From the NCBI GenBank assembly GCA_005406025.1, contig BGZK01000760.1:228309-292308 (forward strand): DNA of 64,000 bases, read 5' to 3'. Positions 43,026 through 56,061 of this stretch are shown piece after piece. The DNA is from Eumeta japonica (lineage: Eukaryota; Arthropoda; Insecta; Lepidoptera; Psychidae). Position 1 is the first letter of the stretch. Each line of letters begins with the position of its first letter. Position numbers and translations under genes: made by a program. Below the pieces are notes generated by a model. The model saw nothing but the letters and a program-made list of their open reading frames with translations. It made no database searches and was not told the DNA's origin.

Positions 43026-43126
43026 TTTATGTCATAGACCTAGGAAGCTCTATGGCACGTTTATGTCATAAGACTAGGAAGATCTACGACACTCCTGTGT
43101 CATAGAGCTAAGAAGCTCTATGACAT
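43026..43126. repeat. Three worn tandem units with a 12-bp perfect hairpin
   Basis: TTTATGTCATAGACCTAGGA and relatives repeat about every 35 bp three times. The last unit contains TGTCATAGAGCT (43098-43109), loop AAGA, and its exact complement (43114-43125). Confidence 0.75.
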
Positions 43127-45297
43127 CCCTATCCCCGACTCAGCGGAAACAAACTTTCGTCAAGCATGTACATTAAAAACATTATTGATGTTAGTACAAA
43201 TGTACATGAAACAGTGTTTCGTGTAACCGTTTTGGTATGGTGTTTAGAGCAAAACACGCGCACAAAGCTCGCTATCACATCAAAAGGGTCGTTATTTATA
43301 TTTAACATCTGCTAAGCCCATTGCGTTTTTCGTCTTGCTCCTTCACCGTAGCACAGATAGGATTCCTAAGAATATTTTCCAGACTAAATCGGTCCTATTC
43401 TATCCATTCTATCCCGCCTTATTTTATTCAATGAGGGTAGTTCGGGTTTTTGCACCTTTCGTCGGTCTGCACGTCACAGCACTTTCGTTCTCCGTTTTTT
43501 GTACATTCATCAAAATATTTTATTTTCGAACGTAAACACATGACTCAGAAATAACGATAGAATTTTATGCATTTAATAAAATTAGCTACACTCTCCATAC
43601 AGCAAAAGGCGTATTTGGATAACTTTTAAAAAAATCTCCTTTAATCGTCCATTATTAAGATGTATCTGTAAATATTTGTTGGCGCATGCTCTCTACCATT
43701 CTATTTACTAAACTGAAAATGAAAAAAAAATCTAAAAAAGTGCGAAAGTTTGTAAATGTGTTTGCCGTACAACGTATTATTATTGAGGTTTTATAATTTA
43801 TTTCGTCACAGTACGCCTTTCAATGAGTCAAATATGGTTTCCTTGAAGGTTGCACAAAAACCTTTTAAAAAATGAATAAGATTATGTCGATCGACTAGCC
43901 TGCGACTGCAAAACCCCATCACATAATAACAACCACACATGTTTGCTTAAATTCTACATTTTAATAATTCCCTTCTAAAATAATTATTTAGCGGGAAATA
44001 ATTTCCTATTACGTTAGTTAATTACGACTTTTTTATGATCGAATATATGTTGTGTCTGTGTTATACATATATATTAACCTAGTAACGCGACAACATTATC
44101 ATGTACAAAGGAATTTTGGGTAGCGTTTGCCATTCAAACGAGTATTTACAATAACGAGATACGAGCAAGTAATCTATCATGTTGAAATGATGACACGGCT
44201 CTTTCGTATGAAGGTGAAATGAATTCATGATTTGCAGCGAAAACGAGACAGAAATACGGCGTGGTGCGAGCCGCTCAACATTATGTTTTGCACATGAAAA
44301 AAAGCATTGAGAGATGTGAATCAAACTGTGATGCAATCGTTACATCAGAGTTTCAAAGTTGAGTGTTACAAACGTTTGAATTTAGCTATTGTCACGGTAA
44401 CGTAATGGACGGTTAATGTAGGCGGGCAATCAAGCATTGCACCCACGTAGGAGTATGCTAACTTTCACAGAAAAGTTCCTTATGTTTATTTTAAATAATA
44501 ATTATTTAGGTATATAATATGAACAGTACATAACATGCAAAGTATACTTAAAAATTTTAGAACGTTAAATATAGAGTTTTGTATCATAAAAGACAAGTTA
44601 CGAACACTGGAATAATTGATATGAATAGGGAATTATTGTAGAAACTAATAAAAATTAATCAACAACTTTGTGCCTTTTATTTTTTCCTATCGCGTAATGA
44701 AAACTGTACAATAATGTAAATTACTGACATGTTTCATTGATAAATGTGTTTTGGAGGCACATCCCCGTTCGCGGGTGAAAATTGTTCTAATCTGATCAAC
44801 ATATTTCTCATAACTTTGTTAAAAAACCTTTTGGCGTAGACGCTACGATTCGTATTATTTCTTTTTGTGATGCACGTGTTGCACCCCTATTGTTCATAAA
44901 GCCAACATACTTGTTTACATGTTTATAACTTACTTTCTATTGACTTACTTACGGTTATTTTATGGAGAAACAGTGAAATGCGATAATTCTTGAAATAACA
45001 TTAAGAGTATTGACTTTTTAAATTAAGATTAGATAGATAAGTCACTATTACGATGTAAACTTCAAACATAAAGTACCGATGATAGCCCATTTTTCGCATA
45101 TTTCAAGGTCTTCCATGACTTTTCGTTGTTTTTTTCAACCGATTTTAATGTTATTTTATTTTTTTGTATCACATATAATCTAATTTTAAATCGGACCAGT
45201 TATGCTCCCTACTTTGTATACGTGGAATTTATTTTTTGGCATAAAAATTTGTCACCAATTTAAATATTACCAAGAAAAACTTCTCAAAAAACTAGCA

Positions 45298-45314
45298 GCG
45301 CCATCTATTAGATC
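45298..45314. repeat. Solo relative of the 47-bp satellite core
   Basis: GCGCCATCTATTAGATC differs at one base from the satellite core GCGCCATCTGTTAGATC, 31 kb away, with no array around it. Confidence 0.6.
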
Positions 45315-46739
45315 TTCCGAGTACTAGGACGTAACGATTATGTCATTAAGATAGACAACACAGAATTTTTGAAAACCTTTTAAAAATCAACAAACTTTTC
45401 CATGAACCGCTTTTGATGAAATGAAGCCTTTCAAAATACGCCCAAGTTACCTATGAAAATCCCACGACAATTCCTCTAGTAATTTTGGAGATTAGCGATT
45501 GCGATTAAAGAGACTGTGTGGCTATATAGAAAAATAGTTTTATTTGATCCTGTTAAATCCCCACACAACACGCAATCAGTTTTGGCAAAGCTTTTCAATA
45601 TACAGACGCGACTGTTCTACTAATTTCATTATATGTATAGCTCGAAGTTATACATAGTATCAAACATATCGAGATTCTTAACCGGTCGCAAATATTCTAG
45701 CTTCATTAAAATAAATAAATATATGTAAAAAAAAACGTGTTGCTTGTAACAGCGGCGAGTATTTTTAATTTTGTTCTCATCGGCCCCATTAGCCGTAACG
45801 ATGCGATCGAAGTAAACAAATTCATCTTCCGACATGAATGGTATGTACTGTTTTCGGCGCGAAATCGGCCCGCGATTTGATACGTTCGTATTTATCATAA
45901 AAGATCTAGAACGCCGGCAATTTATGGCAATTTATGTGAACGGTCCAGTTTATACGCCGTCATTGAAACATAATCGGGACCCTTAGGAGAAACAATAAAG
46001 CGAAATTTCACTTATGAAAGTAAAATTTTGTTTGGACATTGTATATCGATTATAAATTAAAAAAAAAAAAAGCTGCCCAAGAGCATGTCGGACCATGCTC
46101 ATCATAAGGTTCCGAAGCCATTATTACAATGAAATGCACTACAGATGAAAATAGTACGTTGTTATGCTTTTTCCATGTTTCCCGCACAGTATAGTTATAA
46201 CACTTTAGTGGCCTATAACTATAAAAACAAATAAGTATGTTGACTGTCACTACTAAACTAGTGTAAATTAAAATGCATCGGCAAAAGAACGTATCTTCAT
46301 GGCACTTACGTCCTTTTGACGAGTGGAGCAGTTTTTAGGCAATAAGTCCAAAATAGTATGTCCAATCATGTACAAAATCATTTTCGTTGAAAGTAATTAT
46401 TAAACGTTACCTTCTCTACTTTTTTCATATTTTTTGAACGTACAATTTAGAAAATAAAGGGCGGATATCATTTCCGCTACTTTCGGAGCGATTATTTTCG
46501 AAATTATTCACGTAATCAGAAAAATTACTTAAAAACCTTAAAGTTTTTTAAAAAGAACTGTTGGAATATGTACCACACGTTGATGTTTGCTGAAAAAAAT
46601 TTATTTCAGCTGCTGTTACAGAGTGCCCACCCTAGAAATATTTATTTTGTATTAACTACCAAACTAAGTATACAAGACACCTACCTACACTATAAATTTC
46701 ACCAGTATACGTACTGTAGTTTGTGAATAAAATGCCTGT

Positions 46740-46812
46740 GACATACGGATGGACGGACATGACAAAACTATAAGTGTTCCGTTTTTGCCATTTTGGCTCA
46801 GAGCCCCAAAAA
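46740..46812. repeat. Dispersed repeat fragment
   Basis: GGACGGACATGACAAAACTA, then GTTCCGTTTTTGCCATTTTG, matches a phrase often seen in lepidopteran introns. No element boundaries were found. Confidence 0.4.
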
Positions 46813-47149
46813 TGATATTGTTATATATAAATATTCGGTTGTTAGCGATTTCTGCCAATACATATGCAATTAATTTACAATAATAGACTAATTAGCAATT
46901 GTTATAAACATTTCAGACACCTATTTACATAAAAAAATAGAATAATGTTTTTCCCATAATTTTAAAATAGAAATGCAACGTTCGTATAACAGATGAATTT
47001 GACCTCCACGCTTGCACAACATAATTAATTATACGTAAGTGTATTAAAAAAAAAAAGACAACACAAATCAAATAAATTCTTAAGCAAATTTAACCCGATT
47101 TTATTATGATTATTGTACACTGTACAAAGAAACAAACGAATAAATGATT

Positions 47150-47400
47150 TCAAGGATTCAGCTCTTTCAAAGGAAAAAGGAACTCTTATAGGATCACTTC
47201 GTTATCCCTGTGTCTGTCTGTCAAGACCCTTATTTTCAGAGACGCGTGGAGGTATCAAGGAAAATGAATATCAAATGCTTAGGTCTGAGGTCTCTTGGAG
47301 CTGTAAAAAATTAAGGTTGTAAAACAACAAAATCAAAAAATACGACCATTCATACCTCTTAATGAAATTTAGCAAGAGGAAATCTCTCACAGCATAAGCA
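47150..47400 (+). repeat. Dispersed repeat fragment
   Basis: TATAGGATCACTTCGTTATC, then CTGTCTGTCAAGACCCTTAT and the GGAGCTGTAAAAAATTAAG phrase, looks like a common lepidopteran interspersed repeat. The 69-codon ORF at 47113-47322 comes from it. Confidence 0.45.
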
Positions 47401-48073
47401 AAGAAAAAAAAAATGGAAAATCGTTAATTTTTAATTGTATCATATGAAGAAATATGTTTTTGTGATTACAAACTTACACTTGCAATTGACGTATGGGCCG
47501 TGATGGAGGCCAATATGTGGAAGATCATGGTTTAAATTCCCGCTATGAAATCTTAAAATAATCAATAATTAGGATATTTCAAATATTTGAATATATTCGG
47601 AATATCTGAAAAATAGACGAAAAAATTTTTAAGGATAAGGCAAAATTTGCGAAATTCTTGGGACCAATATCTCGCCAGTATCGGTAACGGAAACAAACAA
47701 AAATCATTTAGACTTGACGGATGAAATGTCTTATTACATAATTATTGATGTTATTTCATTTAATTTTTATTAATTTTAAAATACTTGAAGCTCTTTTTTG
47801 GTTGCAATCATGTCATTTAAATCAGGTTTAAATTTGTGTCAAAAGTAATAACTAGGTATGTAATGGCATTGATTATATTATTAATTGAGATCGTTACTAA
47901 CTTTGCGTGCTAAATTAAAAGCCAAAATTACGATTCCAGCCCCTTTGACTACCATCTTTGTTGTCGTCATGTTCTGTGTATTTTGACATGTCTAATTTCA
48001 GATACCAAATCGTATTGTGAGCACAATACTATATTTATAAAATATACTAATGAAAAACAATATAACAGTTACG

Positions 48074-48245
48074 GCCTGTTCCACCATCATCTTTTGAAGT
48101 AACATTTTAAAAAAAGTCACTTTTAAAATAAAATTTGCCTTCCACGTCATCCTTTTAACGGTTGTTCAGGCTACGTTGAACGCAAAATTCATTTTAAAAG
48201 TGACTTTAGTTCAAAGTCAGTTTGGAAGTGGCTCTAGGTATGTTA
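48074..48245. mobile_element. Possible MITE with internal 17-bp perfect inverted repeat
   Basis: GGCCTGTTCCACCA at the left is a typical MITE-end phrase. AAAGTCACTTTTAAAAT (48113-48129) and its exact complement (48191-48207) form the inner arms. The right end is worn and no target duplication could be fixed. Confidence 0.4.
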
Positions 48246-48572
48246 AATGCATTTTTAAGAACTAGAAAGACGTAAATACAATTAAAATAAAGATCCAGCA
48301 CCTAATCAGCCCCGAGTGATTCTTATCATAAATGGTACATACAAACTAGGTAAATAAACAATTTTATCAGAATGTGGCAAGAGTGTCCTTTAACATTCTC
48401 TTTGTTGACGTTAAAATTGTTTCCGATATTGTTGTCGTTTATTCTCTAGCTATTAGTATTTAAAGTTACTATCAAAATTGCAAGTCGTACTGGCAGCTTC
48501 GATACAGCACAGAGCCCCTGCATCGTTACAGGCACACGTTTATTTTCCTGAAGTGTTGGTGGATATCCACAT

Positions 48573-49170
48573 GCTTTCTATCTTCACACATCTCTGACTC
48601 CTCACTGACATCCATTAATCGTCTCATGCGAGGTCGTCGATTTCAGATTTATAAAATTCGATCCTTCTTTAATTTGCCATCGGTTTCGTATGCATAAGAC
48701 CAAGTTGGTGTTTAATCACGTTATCTACATTTTTATGACCCCCACTACGGGGAGGTACCCTCGCACATTTTTTTATAACTGGGACTCCGCGCCCTCACAT
48801 CGACCCAGAGCAGTTACAGGAAATTGGACGCCTGCTGACACCGTTCTCAGTATTACAGAGATGATGTCCATGCCCGACAGCTGCCAGTGCTGTCTGAAGG
48901 AAAGGTTGTTGCATTTTATTTAGGTTATGACCATATGACCAAGCGTCGGCCGTGGTCAAGTAACGGCCGTCAGTTATCTTGATTACGGGAACTAACTTTT
49001 TTTTATTAATAAACTTACGCCTATTTCTCAGAAGGATAGGCAGACACCACTGAATTGCATACGCTATATCTTTGCACATCTCACTTACTCCACTGACATT
49101 CATCAATAGTTTCATGCAAGCTCCTCTCGGTTTCGGGTACTTAAAATTTGGCAATTTTTTTAATAGTTTT
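48573..49170. repeat. Duplicated retroposon-like fragments
   Basis: CACATCTCTGACTCCTCACT ... CATGCGAGGTCGTCG (48587-48640) recurs as CACATCTCACTTACTCCACT ... CATGCAAGCTCCTC (49076-49130). Between them, CCTATTTCTCAGAAGGATAG (49020) is another familiar lepidopteran repeat phrase. Long ORFs here (48690-48923, minus 48795-49274, 49072-49464) have no recognised domain. Confidence 0.4.
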
Positions 49171-50219
49171 GTTATATATGATGGCGCTTTTTTTAATACT
49201 TTTCTTCCATATGACAAATATTTGTGTAACTTTAGATACCCTATCACTGAAAGTATCAAAGCATTATCAAGCATCGAAAAGAGAAAAAGAAAAATAACTT
49301 ACTTAATCAAAAGCAAAACAAAGGCTTCACGCAAAAAATTAGCAAATAAACTGCCTGAAAAACTTGAGAAAATCAGAAGAATGATCATAGAAAAGTATAA
49401 ATGTACACGCGCGGTACTTTCTATTTTTCTACAAAAGCACTTAAGAGAACTACAGTTAAGGTAAAATAAACTTTACCCTCGTGTCCTATTAAGATAAAAG
49501 TTATAATAGCGAAACTTCTAAAGGGTTTAGATTCAAAACCTTCACTTGACAAACAGATAAAGAATCATGACATCGCCCTCCTTATGAAACAGAAGCGCAA
49601 GTGACCCAACTTTACACAACCATTAAGTGCTATGTTATATTTTAAAACCTGACTTTTGGAAAAATAAGTGGGGCTAAAGTCTTTAACGCCAGATATGGAA
49701 TTCATTCAGACTAATAGCTTTCAAATGTGCCATGTTCTTCCTCTTTTTCATTGCTGATCTAAAAGTAGGATGTATATCAAAAGTGGGATTGTTCATACTA
49801 GCAACCAGTAGTCACTATATGGCCGTCAAGAATGAAAATGAAAATTAGAGAAACTATTTACTCCCATTTCAATAATTTACTGTTTATCAATAATTTCATT
49901 TGACTTTATATGTATTTAACTTAATAAATATACTAACTATCGCCGAGAAACATTGGGTAATCACGTAAAAGGCACAGACTCAGGCGAAGATTTTTAAAAC
50001 CATACCAAGTTTAATTATGAAAGCCCATATCATCATGTAGATATGTTGGACAAAAATTTTTCCTTTTTTTCTTAATTGTATAGGTTGTATTAAAAGCGTG
50101 TATGATACATATACATTCAGTTTCAATATTGATTACATTTTATGTTAGAATTAAAATAAATGTTAGATCGAGCGTAACAAATTGGAGGTTATGTAACCAC
50201 GTAAAGGATTTCAAATTAT

Positions 50220-50460
50220 TTTTATCGTCGAAGGAGTATATCAGCTCGGAGGCGTTGCGCGTGCGAAATACGTGGGACGGCAGCACCCCGCGCGGCTAAT
50301 CGCCGTGTGTGAATGCCTTGTTTATTTCTACAAGGCAAATATTATTGCGCGCCAACTCCGCGCCGGCGCCTGATTTTTGCCATATGGCGGCGGCGTTGTG
50401 TACCCGATGCGTTAAGTTGGGCTCGCACGTTCGACTCGAAATGTTTCAGGCTCCTGTTTT
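50220..50460. promoter_or_regulatory. CpG-rich islet in the receptor intron
   Basis: GC-rich words (GGAGGCGTTGCGCGTGCG, CCGCGCGGCTAATCGCC, GCGCCGGCGCCTG, GGCGGCGGCG) stand out from AT-rich flanks. It could be an enhancer or alternative promoter. No RNA evidence is available, and the ORF at 50309-50545 is not convincing. Confidence 0.3.
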
Positions 50461-50630
50461 GTTAATGGCGGTCGTTATTAATTATTTTTTTTTTGTCTGG
50501 CAGTCGTACGACTATTTGTGTATTATCCGGTTAGACTGGAGCTAGATCGTACCAAAGGTTGGACAAAATACGTGAAATTGTATCTTATACAACATAGTCG
50601 TTTACATGAACGTAATGATAGTAATGAAGA

Positions 50631-50693
50631 GCCGGATACGTTAAATTTGTAGGAGTAAGAAATTTTTAGTGTCATAAATTTAGCGTATCCGGC
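50631..50693. repeat. 18-bp hairpin with 27-nt loop
   Basis: GCCGGATACGTTAAATTT (50631-50648) pairs with AAATTTAGCGTATCCGGC (50676-50693), with only one G/T wobble. Confidence 0.8.
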
Positions 50694-52701
50694 ATTTTAC
50701 TAGTGCAGCATTGTTTTCTTCGCACACCAATCGAATTACCTGGTAAATCAAGATTTCGCGAGGAAAGGCGGAGATGAAGGTCGTTAAGTTTCCAGCCACG
50801 TACATCCCAGTATTATTGAGATAAATTGTCAAGAACGGTTTTTCCTATCAGGACCCGGCAGGAGACTCGGTCACTAATATGTATAAAAAAAACAATTCTT
50901 GAATGTAAAATAAAAGAAATTGTTACTATACTTTGAAAAGCAGGAAAGTTGGTGATCTTAAACGCATATAATTAACCGTAACAAACTAAAGAATTAATCA
51001 TGTTATGCAAAAAAAAAAAATGTAAAATGGAAAACACGCACTAAAAATGCATCATTTAATACCTCCCCACTAAAGCGTTAGCTTCGTATTTAACTCACTA
51101 TAAAAAATATATATATCGAATTTTGTTCCGATTCAAAAAAAAACTACCAAAAAATTTTGCAACCTTTTTCTAGAGACGGCTTCAAGAACGTTCTTTAGTT
51201 AGCAAATTATAATTATAAAATTTTTTTTAGATTCCATCAATCAGGCAATTCAGGTCTATATTATATCACAATGCATAGATTACTCGCAGATGGTAGTGGA
51301 GAAAATTATTAGGATAGGGAACAAAAAGTATTTACCTTATCTAAAAATACTACTTTATTCGAATAATTCAAACACCTTGCCTTATCATTAATCCTTTGTT
51401 CTATCATTATTCTTCCGTTTGCCGACTATAAAACAAAAAGTCGAATATCAAAACTGTGGTTTTTTTATTTAATTCTCGGACGAATTAGTTTATCATTTCA
51501 TATGGACGCAATATTTATATTATAGTTTCGCAAATTTCGCTTACAATGCTGTTAATTTTAAATCTACGTCACAAGACAAGCATTAAAAATTAATTTTTGA
51601 AACACGTATTCGTATCATTTTTCCAAAAAGCAATAACCGAAAATTGAAGTACATGTTGTAGAGACAGAATCAAAACATCTTTAATGGCCCCAAATTTGTT
51701 TCGCCTAGAGAAAGGAAATAAATTAAGTTATGATGGGAATTATACGCACAAATACTGCTAAATCGGTTGTAGGTACATTCCATGGATAAATACATATTCT
51801 ATTCAAAACAGTTTATTATCATTATGTGATGCAGTAACTTATTATTTATAAGCACATATTTGACATCATACTTAGTAAATTATCGATATCAGACAAAGAT
51901 GATATTGGAAGACCTTTTGCTCTTATGGAACACAGTCTTATTGTTTCTAAATGGAGTCGGGTAAGTGTATTTAATCAAATGTAAAAGTAATAAAGGCAAT
52001 TATACTTATTACAAGAAATCTTTTATAATGTTATGGATCAATTGTTTCAAATAATACAATAATTTTATTAATATCAGTAAAATTGAACTCACATTCTAAA
52101 AATGTGAATAAAATTTCAATTTATCTGACTAAAATAATAAATATATATTGAACTAGGCGATAATTATAGGTGAACCATCTTCAAGATAATCAGTTGTGCA
52201 TTTATGAATCTAAATGGAGTAATTTAAAATACTGATACATTTTAACATGAATTTAACGTTTAGAAGGACAAATGATTCAAGACATCTCTCTGTAAGGTTT
52301 GTATATAGTTGCATGCTACCCCGAGCAGTTGAACTAAAACGCGTAGATGACAGTAGCACTGCTACGCATTCAAGCACGGGCACGCTGAGCAGCTTTTATA
52401 GGCTGTAAAAATATAACGTGGAACATACTTTACTATAAAATAACTTTCCGTGCACATATGCTATAATTTAGCTTGTAAGGCGATAGATATTGTAACAAAT
52501 ACTTCCCAGCGTGTTCGACTCACGCGCACGAACCGTAGCAATACCACGCACGCTACGCGCATTACAAGCCGTGCGCGTGTAACACATGCAGGTTGCTACA
52601 TTACATTTTACTTTGCATCATCAGATTGCTTTCCTATGTCCCCGGTGCGTGTATTTTCGATTCCACTACTGAATCACCTTCATAGCTCTGCACCACATAG
52701 T

Positions 52702-52835
52702 CAGTGGCGGATGCCCATGACCCCCATATACCCCCAGGGCTGTGTTTTAGTCTTGACTTTGTTATCGAATTAGAGCCAGGGCTGACTGAACCTTGTAAGT
52801 GTGACCACCCGACTCGAATGCTAGATCCGCCTTTG
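52702..52835. mobile_element. hAT-like MITE, better copy of the 11805 family
   Basis: Starts CAGTGGCGGATGCC and ends GATCCGCCTTTG, an inverted pair with a worn right tip. Flanks CACATAGT (left) and GTCATAGT (right) agree at 6 of 8 bases, fitting an aged 8-bp target duplication. Confidence 0.6.
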
Positions 52836-54881
52836 GTCATAGTACAACAATATACGATATGCTTCCGTGCTAGCGAATAAGTAGGTGCGTGGATGACATA
52901 TCGTATAAATCACGCGTGTTTTAGTGACATCATATCGTGCTAAGCTAAACATATGACGTAGCTTATCAATGCAAAGCAGTGGAGCGGCAGCACGCAATTT
53001 TTGGAATTTTTTCGTTGAAAATCAATAGTCATATATATATCTCGAAGCGCTTTTTTTAATGAAGTAGTCAAAAATGCAGTCGATACATCATTGGAAAACG
53101 ATATGTGTTTACGGGCTCTAGGTATAATGGTTAAACAATTGAACTATTATTTCTATACCTCTGAAGATTGAAGATAATACCTGCAATATCCTATCTTAGA
53201 ACAAATAGTATTCCTAAATATCAGATAGACAATAACAAAATTGTTTATTCGACTTACGTTGCAATTAGGATCTCACTCATTACATTACACGCAAATTCTC
53301 GTATTTATTATAAAAACTTACCGCACGGCCAGTGACAGGCGCATGCCTTATTGTAATTGATTAAATATTTAGGTGTCACCTTAAATCACTTTATCACTTC
53401 TAGAAACATTGACAGATCCTTCAATTTGTCTGATGATTTGTTTCCAGTCTAGCGGCTATCGTTTCGTATTTTATTTCTATTCAGTTCTTCCGTGTAAAGC
53501 CCTTTCCAGTGCTCCGAATTTGTAGAGGAATAAAGAACTCCTGTTTTTTTTCGATAAATCACTATGAATAAAGACATAAATTGGATACCTAAGAAAACGT
53601 ATTGCCCTATTATGAAAGTTTAACAACTCTGTATTGTGCGATCTGATTTAATGAAAAACCAGTCAAGTGCGATCCGAACTCCCATGAAGAGAGTTCCCGT
53701 ATAAATTATTGAATGAGTGCTCGCTTAAATGGAGCAAACATATTTATATACATTTTTTTTTCGGGATTAGTTATTGTTTTTATGGGAACTTGAGGATGAT
53801 TTTCGATTAAATTATTTTAAAAGCCACGAGCGAAACCTTATATTCCACATTTCTTTCAAAATTTTTGGTTCAGTGGTTTAGAAGACAAGGTGACTACGAT
53901 AGATTTTTGTATTTTTTCAAAGAACTACACAGATGCATCTCCATGTCAGCATAGAATCGAAGACCAGAAGGGTGTCAGTAAATATGGCGATAGAGAAAAA
54001 TCGTTCACGCTGCTAGAATTAATAGAATATCCGTGGCATAGTACGTTATAACAATGTAGTAATATCATAGAAGAATTGTTATTTTTATTTTTTTTTAATT
54101 ATCATTTATGAATTTCTATTATGGAATTTTCTAAAATAGGTAAACAATGCGATTTTCAAAATATCGTGATAAATGGATCATTCATGTGTTTGAGAGATCG
54201 AATTTTAATTTTTGAACCATTATATAAGTATCCCACGAATAATTTAAAATAATTAAAACATATTAATATTTCTAGCTACTTTCTATGCGAAGAGAAAAAA
54301 TAGCACAATATAACTATTCATGCGCACGAGTTTGAATTGAAACAGACTAAAGTTTCATTTGTACGCTATTTGTATTTTCGATAAGCGAATATTTATGTAT
54401 CCGATACAGGTCTTGTTCATATCGTCCAACCACTACCTATCGCTGTATTATTACGCACTATTATTTCATTATCAGGAACGTTATGCTTTCGAATTGCATG
54501 ATAGACGACAAGTATTATCTACATTAAATCTTAATATGATTTATTCACGTAAGGATACATATACTATATAACAGGTGTGTTTAAAGAACATAGAACATTT
54601 CACAACTTTCATCCCATACTTTACGCTGTTCAGGGATGACTTTGCAAAAACGCTGAAATATTCGTGCGTTCTTATTTCTTCCCGAAACTTAAACATGGCA
54701 TTTAATTATTGGTTACACATACTAATTTTCATTCCCTGTTTCGCCCGCTTTATATAGTTTAAGTCGTTCCTCGGGCTAGAATACATCTATCTAATTGTCA
54801 AATTTAATTTAAGTCCGTCCAGTTGTTTAATCATGAAAAGAAACATTTTGAAAAATAAACAGAGTTACTTTAGCATTTGTA

Positions 54882-55086
54882 ATATTATTATTTAATTATT
54901 AATTTTAACATGTAGTAACATGATTTTAGTATAATACTATCAGTATATATATATATATACTGATAGTATTATACTAAAATCATATCAAATACTATCAGTA
55001 TATATATATATATATATACTGATAGTATTATACTAAAAATCATGTTGCTTTACTACATGTTAAAATTAATAATTAAATAATAATAT
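54882..55086. repeat. 205-bp nested palindrome
   Basis: The outer arms (54882-54959 and about 55004-55086) are near-perfect inverted copies, differing by a small indel near TAGTAACATG / CATGTTGCTTTACTA. Inside are a perfect 64-bp palindrome (54920-54983) and a perfect 42-bp palindrome (54988-55029), both centred on TA runs. The word TAATACTATCAG occurs four times in alternating orientation. Probably a snap-back MITE or a palindrome-prone AT repeat. Confidence 0.92.
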
Positions 55087-55114
55087 ATATATACATATAT
55101 ATATATTATAAAGG

Positions 55115-56061
55115 CTATTGTATAAACATTGATATTTACCATTTGCATATAGTAATATATTTTAAGATGTTAATCAACTTCTTTTCCTTTAATTTGTACG
55201 TAGGTACGCATATAAACATTATCACAACGTAATTGATTTTTCACACAACCACAGACGACACTGTAAAATGGAAATCGTGTCTATTAATTCCATCGGCCGA
55301 TTATCGCCGTGTAAACGTGCTACAGCAATACTTAATAATATTGCAGAGAAAATTAATTTTAGACGGGAGTGAATTAAGAAATAAAGCAAACAAAACAATA
55401 TAGCCCAGTTTTTGTTTTTTTTTTTCAAAACTTTATTAAAAAAAAATATCCTTTCATTTGGTGCAATGTCGTTAACATATAATGAATCCACTTTTTGAAA
55501 AAGCAAATATTTAATTATTGTATTGACACACTATACATTACTATTACATATTTGGAATCTTATTTTAACGAGAATCAATAATAGCAATTTCATACTATGT
55601 GTACAGTTGTTATTGTTCTCTTATGTAAAAAAATATTTTTTGGTTAAAATTGTTAGTTTACGCAATATAAATTAACTATGTCCGTCGTAATATCCATAGA
55701 CAATAAGACATATTTTTCTAAGACACTTTCTGTCATCGTCTTACCTGCACAAACCATAATACGACAGTTTATTATCACGTATACCTGTCTTACAAGATAC
55801 TATGGCTAGATCGCAATCGATGAACACGAAAAAGATTGATTGTTTTAATAAAATAGAAAATTAAAATCACAGTTGAAATAAAATAAAGAAATGTTTCAAT
55901 ATTTGCAACATTCTATCCGGTTTTTAAGCAATAACAAATTGCAATTTCTCTTTGTAGGCATTTTACAAATAACGTCAATCCAATTCGCACTCGATCGATC
56001 TCCTCTAACGTATGTTTCACTAGTATTATGTTATTGAAGAACGATTTTGTGTTGCCCGCAG
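55115..56061. other. Last part of the receptor intron, nothing recognised
   Basis: AT-rich; ORF 55222-55506 on the minus strand is not recognised. It ends in the acceptor of the second receptor exon. Confidence 0.4.

Larger units (their letters stand above)
29027..56061 (+). other. 27-kb first coding intron of the Methuselah-like gene
   Basis: Bounded by GTTGGT at 29027 and CCCGCAG ending at 56061; both flanks are phase 0. It holds the repeats and relics listed separately. Stretches with nothing recognised beyond AT-rich unique-looking DNA, short homopolymers and chance ORFs: 29533-30420, 33500-36690, 37014-39244, 40925-41700, 43130-45297, 45315-46740, 47400-48070, 49470-50220, 50700-52700 and 52845-54880. 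An 89-codon minus-strand ORF at 45629-45898 looks slightly coding-like in composition, but no family was recognised. Confidence 0.8.

Noticed and set aside
49072..49464. 130-codon ORF with a Lys/Arg-rich end
   Set aside because: First part is a duplicated retroposon-like fragment; no recognisable domain or splice support.
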